Origin: Eutrigla gurnardus
Taxonomy: Eukaryota; Chordata; Actinopteri; Perciformes; Triglidae
Length of the DNA: 64,000 nucleotides
Reading direction: 5' to 3'
NCBI GenBank assembly: GCA_963514095.1
Contig: OY741285.1
Coordinates: forward strand, 17,675,320 to 17,739,319
Part shown: positions 38,199-50,720 of the stretch, piece by piece
Layout of the letters: each line of letters begins with the position of its first letter
How positions within the stretch are numbered: position 1 is the first letter of the stretch
Notes under the pieces: model-generated
The model's input: only the letters and a program-made list of their open reading frames with translations
Told to the model about the DNA's origin: nothing
The model's database searches: none
Program-made: the position numbers and the translations under genes

Positions 38199-40017
38199 AT
38201 TGGACAATTCCAGTCAGCCCAATCCGAGACGTTGTATCACTGCTCGTCCACCTTGAACCAGCACCGCTGCTTTCATGAGCTTTATCACACATCAAATTTA
38301 GTGAAAAGAAATGAAATAATCAGAGAGAGACCACACATTGTACTTGTATTTTTTATACAGTGCATAGGGAATAAAGGTGGAAGACGGAGAGACAAGCGGC
38401 CATGACGCTGCTTTGTTCTTTGAATATAAAACATTTTCTGCTCTTTGTGGCACGTCCAATTTGGCAAGTAATTGAAAAAAATAAATCCCTAAATTAGAGA
38501 CGTTTCATGTGTTTTGAGGGTATATTTGCCTAAAGCATCAGTTAACTCAGTTTGCCAAGACAATCGTATCACGTTTAAAATAGACGGCGTCTTTCTTCTC
38601 CACCGGAGAGCAGCTGCCTCGGGATCCAAGACAAAAGTTGGGAGAGAAAAATGTCTTGCAGAGCCACTGATTCACATCAAGGCTCATTTTTTATTTAGGG
38701 GAATCTGTCACCATGGCTGGGTGACGCTGCACTGTTTGGCAAATGAGGTAAAAATATTCATATTTACTGTCCCTCTAAACCAAAGGAGGTTAGGAGTGTT
38801 TTTTATGAGCTGTTGGAGTTATCGTGCCCCCTGATACAAACGATATAATGAGCTCTATCAAAAAGATCACTATAAAATCCCATCACCTTCATCTGTATTG
38901 GCCTTGACGGGGACGTTCACTGGTGCGGTTGTTGACTGTGAGGAACGGTGTCATAAGGTGCCCGCCATATTATCAGCCCTGAGAATGGTTTGTTTTTGCT
39001 GCTGTTTACATTTCCTCCTACATTTTACATTTTCCTTGAATCCTGGAAACAATCACATGAGGTATCAGGATCTTCCAGGGCTGCACGATTCCATCCAAAA
39101 AGATCATCAGAATAATATTTCAAACATTTTTATAGATACATAAAGACAATACAATTGCATTGCTTTCTCCTCCATGTTGGGCTACATTCCTGCTTAATGT
39201 ACACATCTTTGCCTCAAAATAAGACTGGTCCTTATTCATAGTGCATCTCCTAGAAGCTAAACAGAATGTACCAAACATTTTTGTCACACCGATGTCCACG
39301 CTCCATTCCTGCCAATCAGCTCATCTTTGCAGCAAAATAAGATTTGGATTTAGGTTTTTCTTCACCTGAATTCGGTGTGTTTTCCCTCTGGTGGCTGGTT
39401 GGAAGAAGCTCTAGCGAGCCCGATAGGATCCGTCTCTCCCACTGATACCCAAGAAGGATTTTGATTTGTTGTAAAAAAGGACTTTCCCTTTTTACTGCAT
39501 GTGTTTCAGTCTGATTGGCCCTAAACTAGTTAATTCCTTATTTCTGCAGGCTGTGTTGTGGTTCGGGGGGTAATGGAGAGATTAGACTTAACGATATGAG
39601 TCAGGTAATGGCTTGGCCTGACAGATGTGCGCCGTTGTGAACCAAATGAGCATCTGGCGGTGTCTTTTACATCCTGGCCTTTTCTAGTTTGACAACTTCC
39701 ATGATGTTGTACTTGATCTCACCGCAATATTTTATGAGAAAGAGTAAATGCTGCTCTTTGGTCTTGGAAGTGTGCACACAACTAAAAGGATAATTCCACA
39801 TTGAGAAAAAATCTCTGAATGGTCACTAATGGAAAAATGGCTCCAGCAGCACCACTCTGCTTCTCTCAGAACAACAAACACAGCTGGAGTCCTCTCCAGA
39901 AGGCATCTGAAGTGATCTGAGGCTGGCTCTGCTCTCATTTTGGCAGCAGCTCCCCCTCAATTTTCACCTGCTATATTGTTGTTGTTCCAATGGACCTCTC
40001 TTTTCAGCTCTGTGTCT

Positions 40018-40037
40018 TTTTTTTTTTTTTTTTTTTA
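40018..40037. repeat. Poly-T run, 20 nt
   Basis: A homopolymer of 20 T in the sequence after CTGTGTC. There is no clear retroposon body on either side. Confidence 0.9.
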
Positions 40038-41610
40038 TCACACTTGAGCTAAAATTGGCAATCCAGGACCGCAGTCTTGTTAGAGACTTACCTTGGACAA
40101 CTTCACTCTACAAAAGGACAACCTGACCAACAGCCCGATGTGCAAAATGACAATTTGTATTTAAATTACGATAAACATAAATATGCCTCCGGAGGCCTGC
40201 GTTGCTTTCTTCAAGAATTCAGGTTAAGTCATTAACATACTAACAGTTGCAACTAAATAATCAGGCATCTAGGTCTATCCATTTGAGTTTAAACTGGACA
40301 GAGATCATATCTAAAAATGCATTATAAATTACAAATGATTATTTTAATCATTTGAAAGGAGACAAACCAACGATGCATGGCTCAGTTTCATCCCACCTGA
40401 CTACAACATCATGTGTTGCCTCATTGTTTCCCCAGTGTCTCTCTTGTCTCTAAAGGCTCTGGAAGCCTTTTAGACCCTCCTCAACGTCTTTTTTAATTTT
40501 TATTGTTTGGGTCCAAAGCTGCCTCCTCAGATGGAGCTTGTCTGTGGGGCTTTGCTGAGTCACTCCCACCTAATGGAGAACATCTGCTTCCATGCTTTTT
40601 ACTACTCACAGTGTGCCTCTATGAGGGAGGGATAGGGAGGATAAAACAAGCTGCAAGCCAGAACTGAAGACAGCGTTCTGGTTTCAGGTGCTCTGATCTG
40701 TCTGCAACGTAGCTGCTTTATACTGAAACGCCGTCCTCCACGTCTGTTTATGACACATCATTTGGTTCTGTTCTACATGTCATGTGTTATATGATAAGGC
40801 GAAGTACATTTGCATCCCCCCTCACTTTATCTGTACAAATGAATAAAAGATAAATACATGATTTAAGACAACTCGTCAGCTTTCCCCAGCTGCTTGGTCC
40901 TGGACTCATTCACGTGAACAGGAAACTAACTCATAGGACCTAATGATTTTAAATACATTTTCACTGGGAAGTCAAGTTATCCCCTGATTTACCCCTGACA
41001 CTTTACCAATGCAATTCTTTGTTTTTGTTTCCTTTTTTCATCTCTCTCAAGTGGTTAAGTCAGTGTCAACCATCAAAAAATTATCCTTTTGACTGTCTTT
41101 CCTGTGTTTTTGCATCAAAACACACAACTCAAATGATGGAAACAAAAAATTGTATTTTCATTGATGGAAAAAAATCAGCATTAGTTGTTGAATTAATTAA
41201 TGTATATGAATTAATATAAGCTCCTTTGTGCCAGGTTTTATATATATATATGAAAGCTTTATATTGCTGTGAAAAAAAATCTCCTTCACATAAATATATT
41301 TATTCAAGTTTCCCCGCCCAAAACTGCATATTACATTTTGAACATTTTACATTTTGAACATATCATTTATTATCATTTTGAACATAACGTTATGATGGTA
41401 AAACTGTGTTTTATGTTGCCTATCCTTTCATTTTTATAAAAAGGCTAAATACATACATGTATATGTACATCTGGTAAGAAGTAGTCGTAAAAGCCCTTGT
41501 GCTTTCTTGTTTTCTGCCTACTTTTGTTGCCTTTTAACTGCAGACTTCTATTGTTAACAATCTCAGTTAGCTCATGGAAATATTCATGTGTGTTGTCTTT
41601 TCTCCGACAG

Positions 41611-41716
41611 ATTTGTTCTCTAGTCTGATCCCGGACATCTGCTGCAGTCATGTTTAGGAACAGCTTGAAGATGTTGCTGACGGGAGGGAAGGCCAACCGC
41701 AAGAGTCGCAGCAGCG
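41611..41716 (+). CDS. tanc2: tanc2 exon with the start codon and first 22 codons (CDS 41650-41716)
   Basis: The acceptor TTTTCTCCGACAG and donor AGCG|GTGAGT bound a 106-nt exon. ATG at 41650, with G at -3, starts MFRNSLKMLLTGGK followed by ANRKSRSS, and the exon ends on the first base of a Gly or Asp codon. The first 14 residues match the amino terminus I know for TANC2. That is a large ankyrin-repeat and TPR scaffold protein of excitatory synapses, unlike TANC1, which starts differently. The basic stretch after it is also as in TANC2. The rest of the protein (about 1,900 residues in mammals) lies beyond this window. The 39 nt before the ATG are 5' UTR. The divergent marchf10-like neighbour strengthens the call. 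Confidence 0.85.
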
Positions 41717-42460
41717 GTGAGTCTGTCAGCCACAAACAACAAGGATAAACCTGTCAGCGTGCGGAAGGTGCTCGCCATTCTGTGAGGGTTTATTTTTAGG
41801 AAGAAGCTCAGAAGCTTGAAATGTATTTTGGGGTCCTTAAGGAGTAATCTATGACTGCTGCTGAAGACCCCTGTTCTGCTTTAAATAGATCCGAACCAGC
41901 TCATCAGTTTTGCTGCTCAAACAGCTTTACCTCCTGTTGTCAGAAAACCCAACACCACTTTTTCCCCACCGGTGCTTATAATTCGGACATGCGATGTCAT
42001 GCTCCGCTGTGGAGATTTTTTTTTAGGTTCCATTGTACACTTTCCTGATTGGGTAGCTTTGCTTGGGAGCACGACCACGACCAGCAGCTCCACCGGACTG
42101 CTCAATGCAGGTTTCACTGTTTGTCGCTGGAGGCTCCTCTCGCTACGTGCCTCCACCTGACGTATAGGAACCTATACTAACTATACTAACTAACCAGCGC
42201 GTTCCTTTAGCTGCGCCATCAAAGCTCAACAAAAACTCAAACTCCACGGTTCCCACAGCTGTTTCACAGGAACTGCTTCCTGCCAGAGAAGCCCTTCTTG
42301 CAGGTTTAGTTGAAGTTTTCAAGGTCGGGCCGTACGTTGTTGATCTTGTTGTATTTCAACACGATTCTCTCGTGCATGTTAGGGTGTGACTCTTGGCCTA
42401 ACGGTCGGGTAATCGGAGGGTCTTGAAACGGTTTGAAACTCTATGCTTGAGGGGTTGCCT

Positions 42461-42700
42461 CCACTTGGCTCTCAACATGGCGACTGTGCTAACAACACTA
42501 ACAGTGCTAATAACGACGACAGTAGCGCTTTGCTAGCCGATGTGGCACGCTCGCATGCAGAAGTCAACAAAGCACAGAGAAGCTCTGATTACAACACACA
42601 CAGAGGGACAGCCACTTCACGCTCAGGAAGACATTATTGCTCCATATATTCACATGACAAATCGTTTATTTGCTGCGATGTAATGTTCTGAATATGGTAT
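42461..42700 (+). repeat. Interspersed repeat, direct copy 2
   Basis: It shares TGGCTCTCAACATGGCG, CAAAGCACAGAGAAG and ACAACACACACAGAGGGA with 34826-35100, in the same order and orientation. Between the shared blocks the two copies differ by substitutions and an indel. Confidence 0.55.
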
Positions 42701-43122
42701 AGAGACCTACCTTCTAAAGGCCCTCTTTCTATGGTCTTTCCTGCTGTAGTCATGGTAACTTGTTATGTGTCTTCGTATGTGATCGTGGGTTGTTGGGAGA
42801 CATCTTACATCTATAAACTGAAAGTGTAATTGTTTTACGACGGTGGCTGAAGCGTTTCAGTCGACTCATCACACCTACGGCAAACTCCTGCTCATCAACG
42901 CATATGAGCAGCGGTAGCACTTGAATGAATGAATTGATGTTTAATTGGTTAATCCACCATTTCCTACCACTTATTTTGGTCCTGGTCAATATATTTGATG
43001 GATAATATACCTAGGAATCATTTGTATACAGCTGGGAATTACCAACAACAAAATCAAGTACTTCATAATAATAGTTGTCAGCTTTATTGTACCGACCACT
43101 TTTTACATCATTCTTTGGTATG

Positions 43123-43125
<3 letters not shown>

Positions 43126-43155
<30 letters not shown>
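43126..43155. repeat. (CA)n microsatellite, 30 bp
   Basis: A perfect CA run. Confidence 0.9.
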
Positions 43156-43157
<2 letters not shown>

Positions 43158-43904
43158 AAACCTCTCTCACTTAGCGGAGCAGGGCCTACGATGACGTAGA
43201 GAACCCCAGCCTAAAGCAACAGAGCAGGCGCTGTAATTGGAATAATAATTTTCAACACAGGGTCTGAGTCTCCCCAGCACAGGCTCTTTATTGTGAAATG
43301 AACGGCATTTTACGAGGGCTTCCGTCCAGCCTCCCACTCAATTTGCAAGGATTAATATCCCATAGTTTATTATGTCACCATCCCTTCTCTCGACTTTATT
43401 CAATGCGTTTATAAAAAAAATCTGTTTTTGCAGTTGTTTTGGAGTCTGTGGCGTATCGATGCTATGACTTTTACCAATTATCACACAGAATGATCGATGA
43501 TCAACTTATTCTTTGAAAAGATGTTTTGCAGGAAGGCAGTTCGTCACTGGTTGTTATGTGGTGATTTAAAAAAAAATGCATTTCTGTGTTTTCAGTCTGA
43601 TTCAGCTGCATTTTCCCCCCAGCATACATTTTTTAAATAGTATGTAAATTATTCTTTTGTTATCTAAAATCTACTTGCTGAACAAAACTTGCTGCTTTAA
43701 ATATTTAGAAGGCACTATACTTAGTGAATACTAAAGTTAGTTAGAGATTAAAATTGAATTGCAATTCTTCACAAAAAGGTGCTCCATGCTGCTTTATTTT
43801 AAATAATAAAAACATCCATATTGAACTCTGTTATTCATTCAGAGCTTATTACGTGTGTTGACTCATTAACTTGCACTGTGATGTCCTTCACGTCAAGGCT
43901 GGAT

Positions 43905-43957
43905 TGCAGCAGCATTAACAGCAGCATTAACAGCAGCAGCAGCAGCATTAACAGCAG
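43905..43957. repeat. Imperfect CAGCAGCATTAA tandem
   Basis: CAGCAGCATTAA units with varying numbers of CAG occur about four times. The plus frame reads this as Ser/Asn-rich, but nothing indicates coding. Confidence 0.8.
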
Positions 43958-44686
43958 TTTCCGTGTCTGTTGCTGTCACTTTGCAGGGAATCCTCCCAGC
44001 AGACCAGTGCTGTTCTCACAATCCTCCACTAAAACATGTGTATCTCGCCGTTTCCTACAGTTTTCGGTACACAGGGTGTGTACACGCCCAAATACAGCAA
44101 CACACACGCAAACACACTACTTCAAACCATTTAAAAACACCAATGCACGCTATTTTAGTTACGCTACCTGTGTATCCACTTTTCCCCTCTTACTTAGCTC
44201 TCCAAGGACATCTGGAGGTTTTAGCAACCCTGACTTATCAGCTTGTAACAGACAGGGAGCGCTAGAGAGCTACATCCCATTGCGGCTGTTGTGGGAGGAG
44301 CACTTCTCTCGACCACTCTAAAAGCCTGCCTCTGTGCTCGGATACGCCGACCGCTGAAAAGGGTCTTCAGTTCAAGTGTGAGATTGTGAGACGAGCCGGG
44401 CGTCCTCTGCGTTTGATGCAGTCTGAAGTGAGCTTGGAGCTTCAGGAATGCTTGAAGCTCTGAAGGGGAATGTGCTGTCTAATCTGAAGACAAACGGATG
44501 ACCGGCTGGCCCTTCATCTGCATTGTTTGAGCCCCAAGTTGCTTAGACAGTGAATGAAATTTTAATTTTTTTTAATTGAATCACCAAGATTAGCTCTGAT
44601 TGGGATGATGCTGAATTGTATAAATCTCTATTGTGACACACAGGCTATTATCTCTCCGGGAGCTGCACTGTGTAGCCGCTTTTCTC

Positions 44687-44900
44687 AAAGGGATACCGAT
44701 ATCAGGCCGATGCCGACTTAAATAGCTGGATCAGGGTATCGGTGACAATGGGGCCGATCTGTTCAGTTCGATGTTTTGTTAATATTCTGTTATATTTTCT
44801 ATACATTATATACTGTAATTTCAATTAAGTGTAGGTGTTGACCAATGTTGTGGTTCCTTTTAAAAGGTTGAAAAGTGACAGGAATTACAATTTAAGATTT
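44687..44900 (+). mobile_element. hAT-like terminal fragment
   Basis: AGGGATACCGATATCAGGCC, GATGCCGA, and AATAGCTGGATC with GGTATCGGTGAC, then GGGGCCGATC, form the GATACCGAT/CGGCCGAT-rich type of sequence seen at the ends of fish hAT elements. No opposite end or target duplication is found. Confidence 0.4.
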
Positions 44901-44925
44901 GTCTTTTGTTGTATTTGTTACCTTC

Positions 44926-45215
44926 ATAGACTGCATGTAAAAAAGGTGACGTAGACATTGTGACGTAGCTTACTAATTAGTAATCACAAGATAGCCACAC
45001 CCTAAAACATACCCTGCTTTATCATCTTTTTGACCCCAAAAGGGACCATAGTTTACCAACAGCTTTACCAAAGCTTCATTGAAATAGACTTGGGTTTGTG
45101 ACCATAAACTCTTGTTGACAATGTCTACTTTGAAAATAAATCAAGTAAGAAGTAGTAATTTTCTCATAGAGTCACATGCAATCAGACAGAGGAGGCGCCC
45201 CCTGATGGCCAGTAG
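44926..45215 (-). repeat. Interspersed repeat, copy 2 (inverted relative to 19687-20105)
   Basis: Read on minus, it aligns by eye with the repeat at 19687-20105. It shares the CAGGGGGC start, CTATGAGAAAAT, GAGTTTATGGTC and a TGACGT-containing end with a CAGTCTATGAAG terminus. Confidence 0.65.
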
Positions 45216-46323
45216 CAAGAACACACATTTAAGGCACTTTAGTGTTGGCTTCACTTCACTGGAGGTTGGTGCCTGGTTCTAGTTCAGACTTTCTTTTTTT
45301 TACAAACAACCACAGAGCTGTAAGTATCATATGCACCGACAGCTTATTGGTCGGAGAGTCTGGAGCGACTGTCACGCCTCATCGTCATCGCTCCATTAAG
45401 CAAAATTAAGTTTCAGAGAGTCGTGTGCATTTTACTCTTTTCTCATGTTTTATTTATGTTAGGGTTTTGTCTTCAGACACTCATTAATAGATGAGTCAGT
45501 CTCAAATTCGCTCGCTCTCCTCTCTTGCTCCGACCGCTCTGCCATTAATCAGACACCTTTTAATATCTGAAGCGAGCGTTCACTTGAGAGCGAGTTAAAT
45601 CTCACGCTCTGAGATACAGGCTGTTTAAACGGGGAAATGGATAAATGTCTCGCAATAACGACAGCAGCAGTGTTTACATATGAGAAAATGCTGCGAGTGT
45701 TTCCATTAAGACATTAAACCAGTGTATGCATTTTAGGTGTTTTTTGTTGTTGTTTTTTAGAAAGCGGCCCAACTGCTACTGTTGCCTGCAGCAGTTTCAT
45801 GTAAGTACACCAGACTGGGAAGCTAAAATGTGAGCGAGAAGGAAAACGTCCCCTCATGGTCTCTGATATTACTTTGTGCTCCATACTTTTCTAAAATGGA
45901 GAGGTTGCTTTTTGTGGCGTTATTGGGGACATTTTGACTGCCGTGTTCTTCTCTTATCCATTGGTCTGGATTTAGAACAAAGTCAACAGCCTGACACTGG
46001 AGTTACGGTTTATGGCACCGGTTGGACTGGGAAGTGAGAACCGGGTTGAAAGGTTGGGCTGACTGGACGGAGAGCTGTTGCATGACTAATAAGATCTCCG
46101 AGAGACGGGTTTGATCGTGACACTCGAGCAGACAAGGTGAAGCTTGTCCCATTCACACTCTTCTGACAGTAAGTCATGTGCGTTTTGCTGCAGCTAATGT
46201 TTTATTTAGTGCTCATGAAAAATAAGTGATTATTAGCATGAATGATCAGGACAGCAGCTGGACCTCATGTGTCATAAATGGGTGGAAAATGACAGAAAAA
46301 TGGACAAAAAGAGACATTGTGTA

Positions 46324-47081
46324 TAGGGATGTCCCGATCCAGCTTTTTGCACTTCCGATCCGATACCGATATTGTAGCTTTTAGTATCGGCCGATCCAAG
46401 CATGTATTAAAGATTAAAGATATTTACTTATTTTGTTGTCAGACTCATGTTGAAAAGGGTTTTACTCTTAAGAACAACTAGCCAACTTAATTAGGTTAGT
46501 TTGAATAATCCACAATGGTTGGTAATGAGAAGCTGACCTGTTTATTCTTAACAGGGTTAAATAAACACAAAATAGACAAAATAATAAATAGTCAATTAAC
46601 CACACAAACTGAATTGGCATCAGTACTCTGCTCTTGAACAACAAGAGTGTAAACCAAGGCTTAAAAAGCCATCAGTGCAAATATTGTAAACTGTATAAAA
46701 AAAGCAAAACACACAGAAAACCTGAGTAGAAAATAAATAGTCAATTAACCACACACAAACTTTTGACATTTTTATCGATAACTTTAAATTCTTAGTGGGA
46801 CATGCACAGACAAGTCCTTCTTTTTGTTGTTTAGGGGATGCTGGACAGGTCGCGAGGTGTGTGCTAGGTGTGCTGGAAAACGCGGACCGGATTTTGGGGA
46901 AAAACTGAAGAAAACTGGAATGGATTACTACATCGGCGTGCTGGAAAACACAAATCTTTAAAAAAAACTGGTCGGGAGTCCGGATCGGGATTTTCCCGTG
47001 CAGGCCGATCCGATATCGATATGCATTTTTTGCTAATATCGGCGGCCGATCCGATCCAAATATCGGATCGGGACATCCCTA
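46324..47081. mobile_element. Complete non-autonomous hAT element with 8-bp target duplication
   Basis: The 758-bp element has inverted ends TAGGGATGTCCCGATCC (left) and, in reverse, TAGGGATGTCCCGATCCG (right). It is flanked by the identical 8-bp duplication ATTGTGTA at 46316-46323 and 47082-47089. Both subterminal regions carry CGGCCGATCC and GATCCGATACCGATATTG repeats. The interior is AT-rich with no transposase domain. Its terminus (TAGGG) differs from the TAGAG-type element at 24300-24837, so the two belong to related but distinct hAT families. Confidence 0.9.
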
Positions 47082-47097
47082 ATTGTGTAGTGTAAAG

Positions 47098-47330
47098 GCC
47101 AAGTTATGCTTCCGCGTCGACACAACGCAAGGGTGCTTGCGGACCCCTTACGTCCCTGCAGACCCCCCTTACGTCCAACGCAAGGGCCTGACGTGCACCT
47201 CCCAAAAATCCTAGAGGCGCGTCGAGGCAACGCAACACCAACGCAACACCAACGCAGCGGCATTGGCTGTGATTGGTCCGCTAACTACATCCGCTGGGGA
47301 CCGCTATCCGGTTTCCACTCATAAACACCG
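47098..47330 (+). mobile_element. GC-rich repeat, possible PIF/Harbinger end
   Basis: It begins GGCCAAGTTATGCTTCCGCG right after the target duplication of the hAT element. It contains duplicated CCCCTTACGTCC and three tandem CAACGCAACAC-like units. CAAGTTATGCTT-type starts occur at fish Harbinger elements as I recall, but no opposite end or TWA duplication is confirmed. The unrecognised 122-codon minus frame at 47481-47849 lies just beyond and might be part of the same element. Confidence 0.35.
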
Positions 47331-49681
47331 CCATATAAACTTTTAAAAGGCTACTTTTATTGTTTTCACCTCGTTTTATTGTTTGCACCTTGTCGCTTTT
47401 GCACAAAGAAATAAAACACCAAGTTCTGAAAAATTGTGGATGTTTAAAGCCGGAAAGTAAACAAATACGCTATAATGAGGCTAACGACGATATACGTCAA
47501 GAGTCTCGGTCGGTCGGTCATTCTTTACAAAAAACATAGCGCCCTTTACCGGTGTGGCATTGAATTGCATTTCAACACGTAAACCCAACGCAGAACCATC
47601 ACGGTCTCCCAGCAACCAGCAAGAGTTAATGGAATCGAACCAAAGGTTAGTTGTGAAAGCAACAGCAAGCCTCTGGTCAGATAATCTGTTTCTGTGAAGA
47701 AAACCACTGCCCTGAGGAATGGATGTACGAACTTCATACACATTTTCCATTTGGCATAAAAGATAAAAAGGCCTGTTATAAAAAAAAGAAAGAAATCGGT
47801 TCGTCCCACAACACGCTGCTGTGATAGCGTCCGTGTTTCCTCCGTTCAATCAGATGGGGAAATGTTCCAGTAAGCAACAAGTCTGACAGGCAGCAGGTGC
47901 TTGACAGGAATCAGATCCCCTTATCACAGCACTCCAACTGATGGCTCCTTTTCCACGGTGGAGGAGAAATCTAATTAGAGATCATCAGATCCGCATACAT
48001 GCTTTGAGCTCCAAGGCACGAGGAGTGACACAACAGTCAGGCCTAATGCACTGTAATTATTGTCAATCTGAAATCGGAGATAAGCCCACCTGTGCTGGGC
48101 CAATGTGACTTCCAGATACCTCGCACAAGTCGATTCTAAGCACAGGCCATTATTACGCTACAGGCTACTTATTCCCAAGGTGGTTATGTATACAACTATT
48201 GGCCCGATATTCCTGACGATTGTTGGAAGGGTGAAGCATGGGCCCAAAGAGGAAGCCATTACATTTAAGCATTGCTCTTCATTGATATGAATGGCCTCGG
48301 CAGAGGTCTGCTCTCCATATGCCCCTTTTATTTATCCGTCCACTTCACATGCTGAGGATCGATCCGACCGAGCGTTAACGTCCCCGCTGCATTCTGGGGT
48401 TTTCAAAATGAATTAGTAATGTGCTAAAATGACAGGAAGATACAAGGGGAAATATTAAATATGCTTTCTTGGTTTAGATTTGAGTAATTATTTTGGTTTG
48501 TCTGCCACTTATACCCCCGTTTTGAAAAATCAATTGAAAAGATAAATGCACAATCCTTTGTTTTCACATTGCATCTGTTGTTTTTCTAGGTATATGTGGC
48601 ATTCGCGAGTGATTTAATCTGTTTCAGTCATCAGTATGCCGTAAAATCTAATGAATGCAATGGAAGGACATGCATATGCAGGTGTTGAACATTTACATAT
48701 ATATTGCTGCTCCTTGCATGCAAAGGAAAAGCTATGGGAACATCAGTGACTGCGTGTAGAAATGAATCATTCCAGCTATCAGATCAGGTGAACGAGCGAC
48801 AGGAGGAGCAGCGGCAGCTTCATATGAGCCGATTCTGGCTGATCTCCACCGAGCGACAGATTGGCGCCTACTGCTCCACAGAATGTCCTCTTCCTTCCTG
48901 TATTAATGAACCCAGGGGGAGAAAAATGAATGGAGGGAATTCAGTGGAGCATGTTCTTTGAAAACATGCAGAGGAATATCATATTTAGTCCTACATTTGC
49001 CCAATAAGATACAGATTAGAAGATGTTAAATTTGGCCCAAGTAATGGATACGTTTTTCTATGAAGTTGATGGCTGATGCTTTAGGCATACAACTTACAAC
49101 AAATATGTTCTTTAGGCATCAATCTGCTTTCTTGATTCATTATTTAAAAATTGTAAGAGCGTTGCAGAAAATCTTTTAAAAGGGAGCACATTTGAGAATC
49201 TTTTGCCTTTGCGGTGTTTTTATAGATTGATCAACAAAAAAGCTGCCAGTTTGGTTCTATTATTCCTGTTGTGTCATTCTTATGTTGCAGATTGATCTCT
49301 AAAGTCCTCTTTATCTCGCACCGTGCATCATGAAAAGTCCCTGCCTGTCTTAGTCGGCTTTCAATGTGAACATTAGGATGCTGCGTAAACACAGCAGACT
49401 GTAGACGGCAAAGCAGACTATGGATCAGTGAATCAATACGGTGCACAGCTGCCTGACCTTTGGTTACTAAGGACAACAGCCTGATACATACTCTTTGAGC
49501 CTCACTGCAACGTGTCAGCTTCCTTCCATCGGCTGCTGACATTTATTTCTCAGGTTTCCTTGTTGCAGCCGGCGACTGACCAACATCAGGAATCGTCTGG
49601 GTAAAGTTGTTATGGTGATGCATACACGGGAGATGCATTAATTATGTTAGAAAACTAAGTGTGGAGTTGTTTTTTCTCCAG

Positions 49682-49806
49682 TAGTGGACATGGAGGGCCA
49701 TGGAGGGAGGCTGCACCCTCATCAGCCTCCTCCTCAAAGCAACAGAGCACAGGAGAAGCCGCTCCTCACTTCCCGCCACTCAGACGGCATAACGAGCGGC
49801 GACCAG
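49682..49806 (+). other. Candidate coding exon of tanc2 (NAGNAG acceptor)
   Basis: TTTTTTCTCCAGTAG gives tandem acceptors (CAG at 49681, TAG at 49684), and GACCAG|GTGGGC is a plausible donor. Read in the phase left by the exon at 41716, it encodes a 41-residue open stretch: VDMEGHGG, then a His/Pro/Gln-rich part, then TSRHSDGITSGDQ. I do not recognise the peptide in TANC2. Alone it would shift the frame (125 nt), but joined to 53032-53095 it does not. Confidence 0.35.
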
Positions 49807-49869
49807 GTGGGCGACGCGGCCCACGAAGCCGGCAACCTCATCAGCCAGCACCTGTGGCCTCGTCACTGG

Positions 49870-49883
49870 GTCACCATGGCAAC
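49870..49883 (+). promoter_or_regulatory. RFX X-box-like motif
   Basis: GTCACCATGGCAAC is a full match to the X-box consensus bound by RFX factors. It lies 64 bp after the candidate exon at 49682-49806. A chance match is possible. Confidence 0.3.
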
Positions 49884-50720
49884 AAAGCTGTGGCAAAACG
49901 AGAGTGTGATGAAGGTCAAAGACAATTCAGACGTAGCGTCGAGAGGGCCGTGGGGGGGGGGGGTGACTTGACCGAAGTGTCAGCAGTGGCACTCTCCTAT
50001 CTCGTGGAGTGTGGGAGGCACTTAGAGGTCCATCATTATGGTTCAGTGCCGCCACTTGATGCACACGCCGCCCTTGTCACAGATACCCATGAGCCTCTAG
50101 TGAATCTATCCTTCCAGTCCTTCTGACTCAAGAACGTGACGGTGTGAAACCTCTTCTGCTTTCCTATGTGAGAGTCAGGTTTGGGGCCGGAGATGTGGCT
50201 GAAATCCATGATATTCAAGAGCAACTTAACTCTATAATAAAGTGTCACTTTATTATACTTTAAATAGATTATTTTACCAGCCTGTAGGGTGAATTGCAAC
50301 AGCAGTTCCTTTCTTTTCCAAATGAAATTCCATCAAATGACCCTTCGGTAAGCCCCACCCCCTCACTGCTTCTCCCTCTGTCAGAGCTGCCATGGAGCCC
50401 ACACTGTCACTAACTGCACTCTGAATAAGTACCTCGTTTTAAATAAAAAGATTTGGGGAGAAGCAGGGTTTAAGAGTATTATATTAATACATTGATTTAT
50501 AATTGAATCGGCAGAAAAGTAATCATCACCAATTTTGAAAAGTGAGGAAAAGGTAGTTTACAGCTGTCAGATGATTTGTTTATTTTCTCTATTACATATC
50601 AGTGTGAATTGCATATCTGTGAGTTTCAAACTGTGTTGGACAAGACAAGGTCACCTTGGAGTCTGGCAACGTGTCACTCATAGTTTGAGTTTTTGTCCAC
50701 AGCCACTCCGAACCTTTTAG

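Noticed and set aside
39079..39125. hAT-like end CAGGGCTGCACGATTCC
   Set aside because: It resembles a common transposon start but decays within about 40 bp, with no partner end.
47481..47849. 122-codon minus-strand frame
   Set aside because: No recognised motif and no splice context. It may be part of a transposon remnant, but I cannot support a gene.
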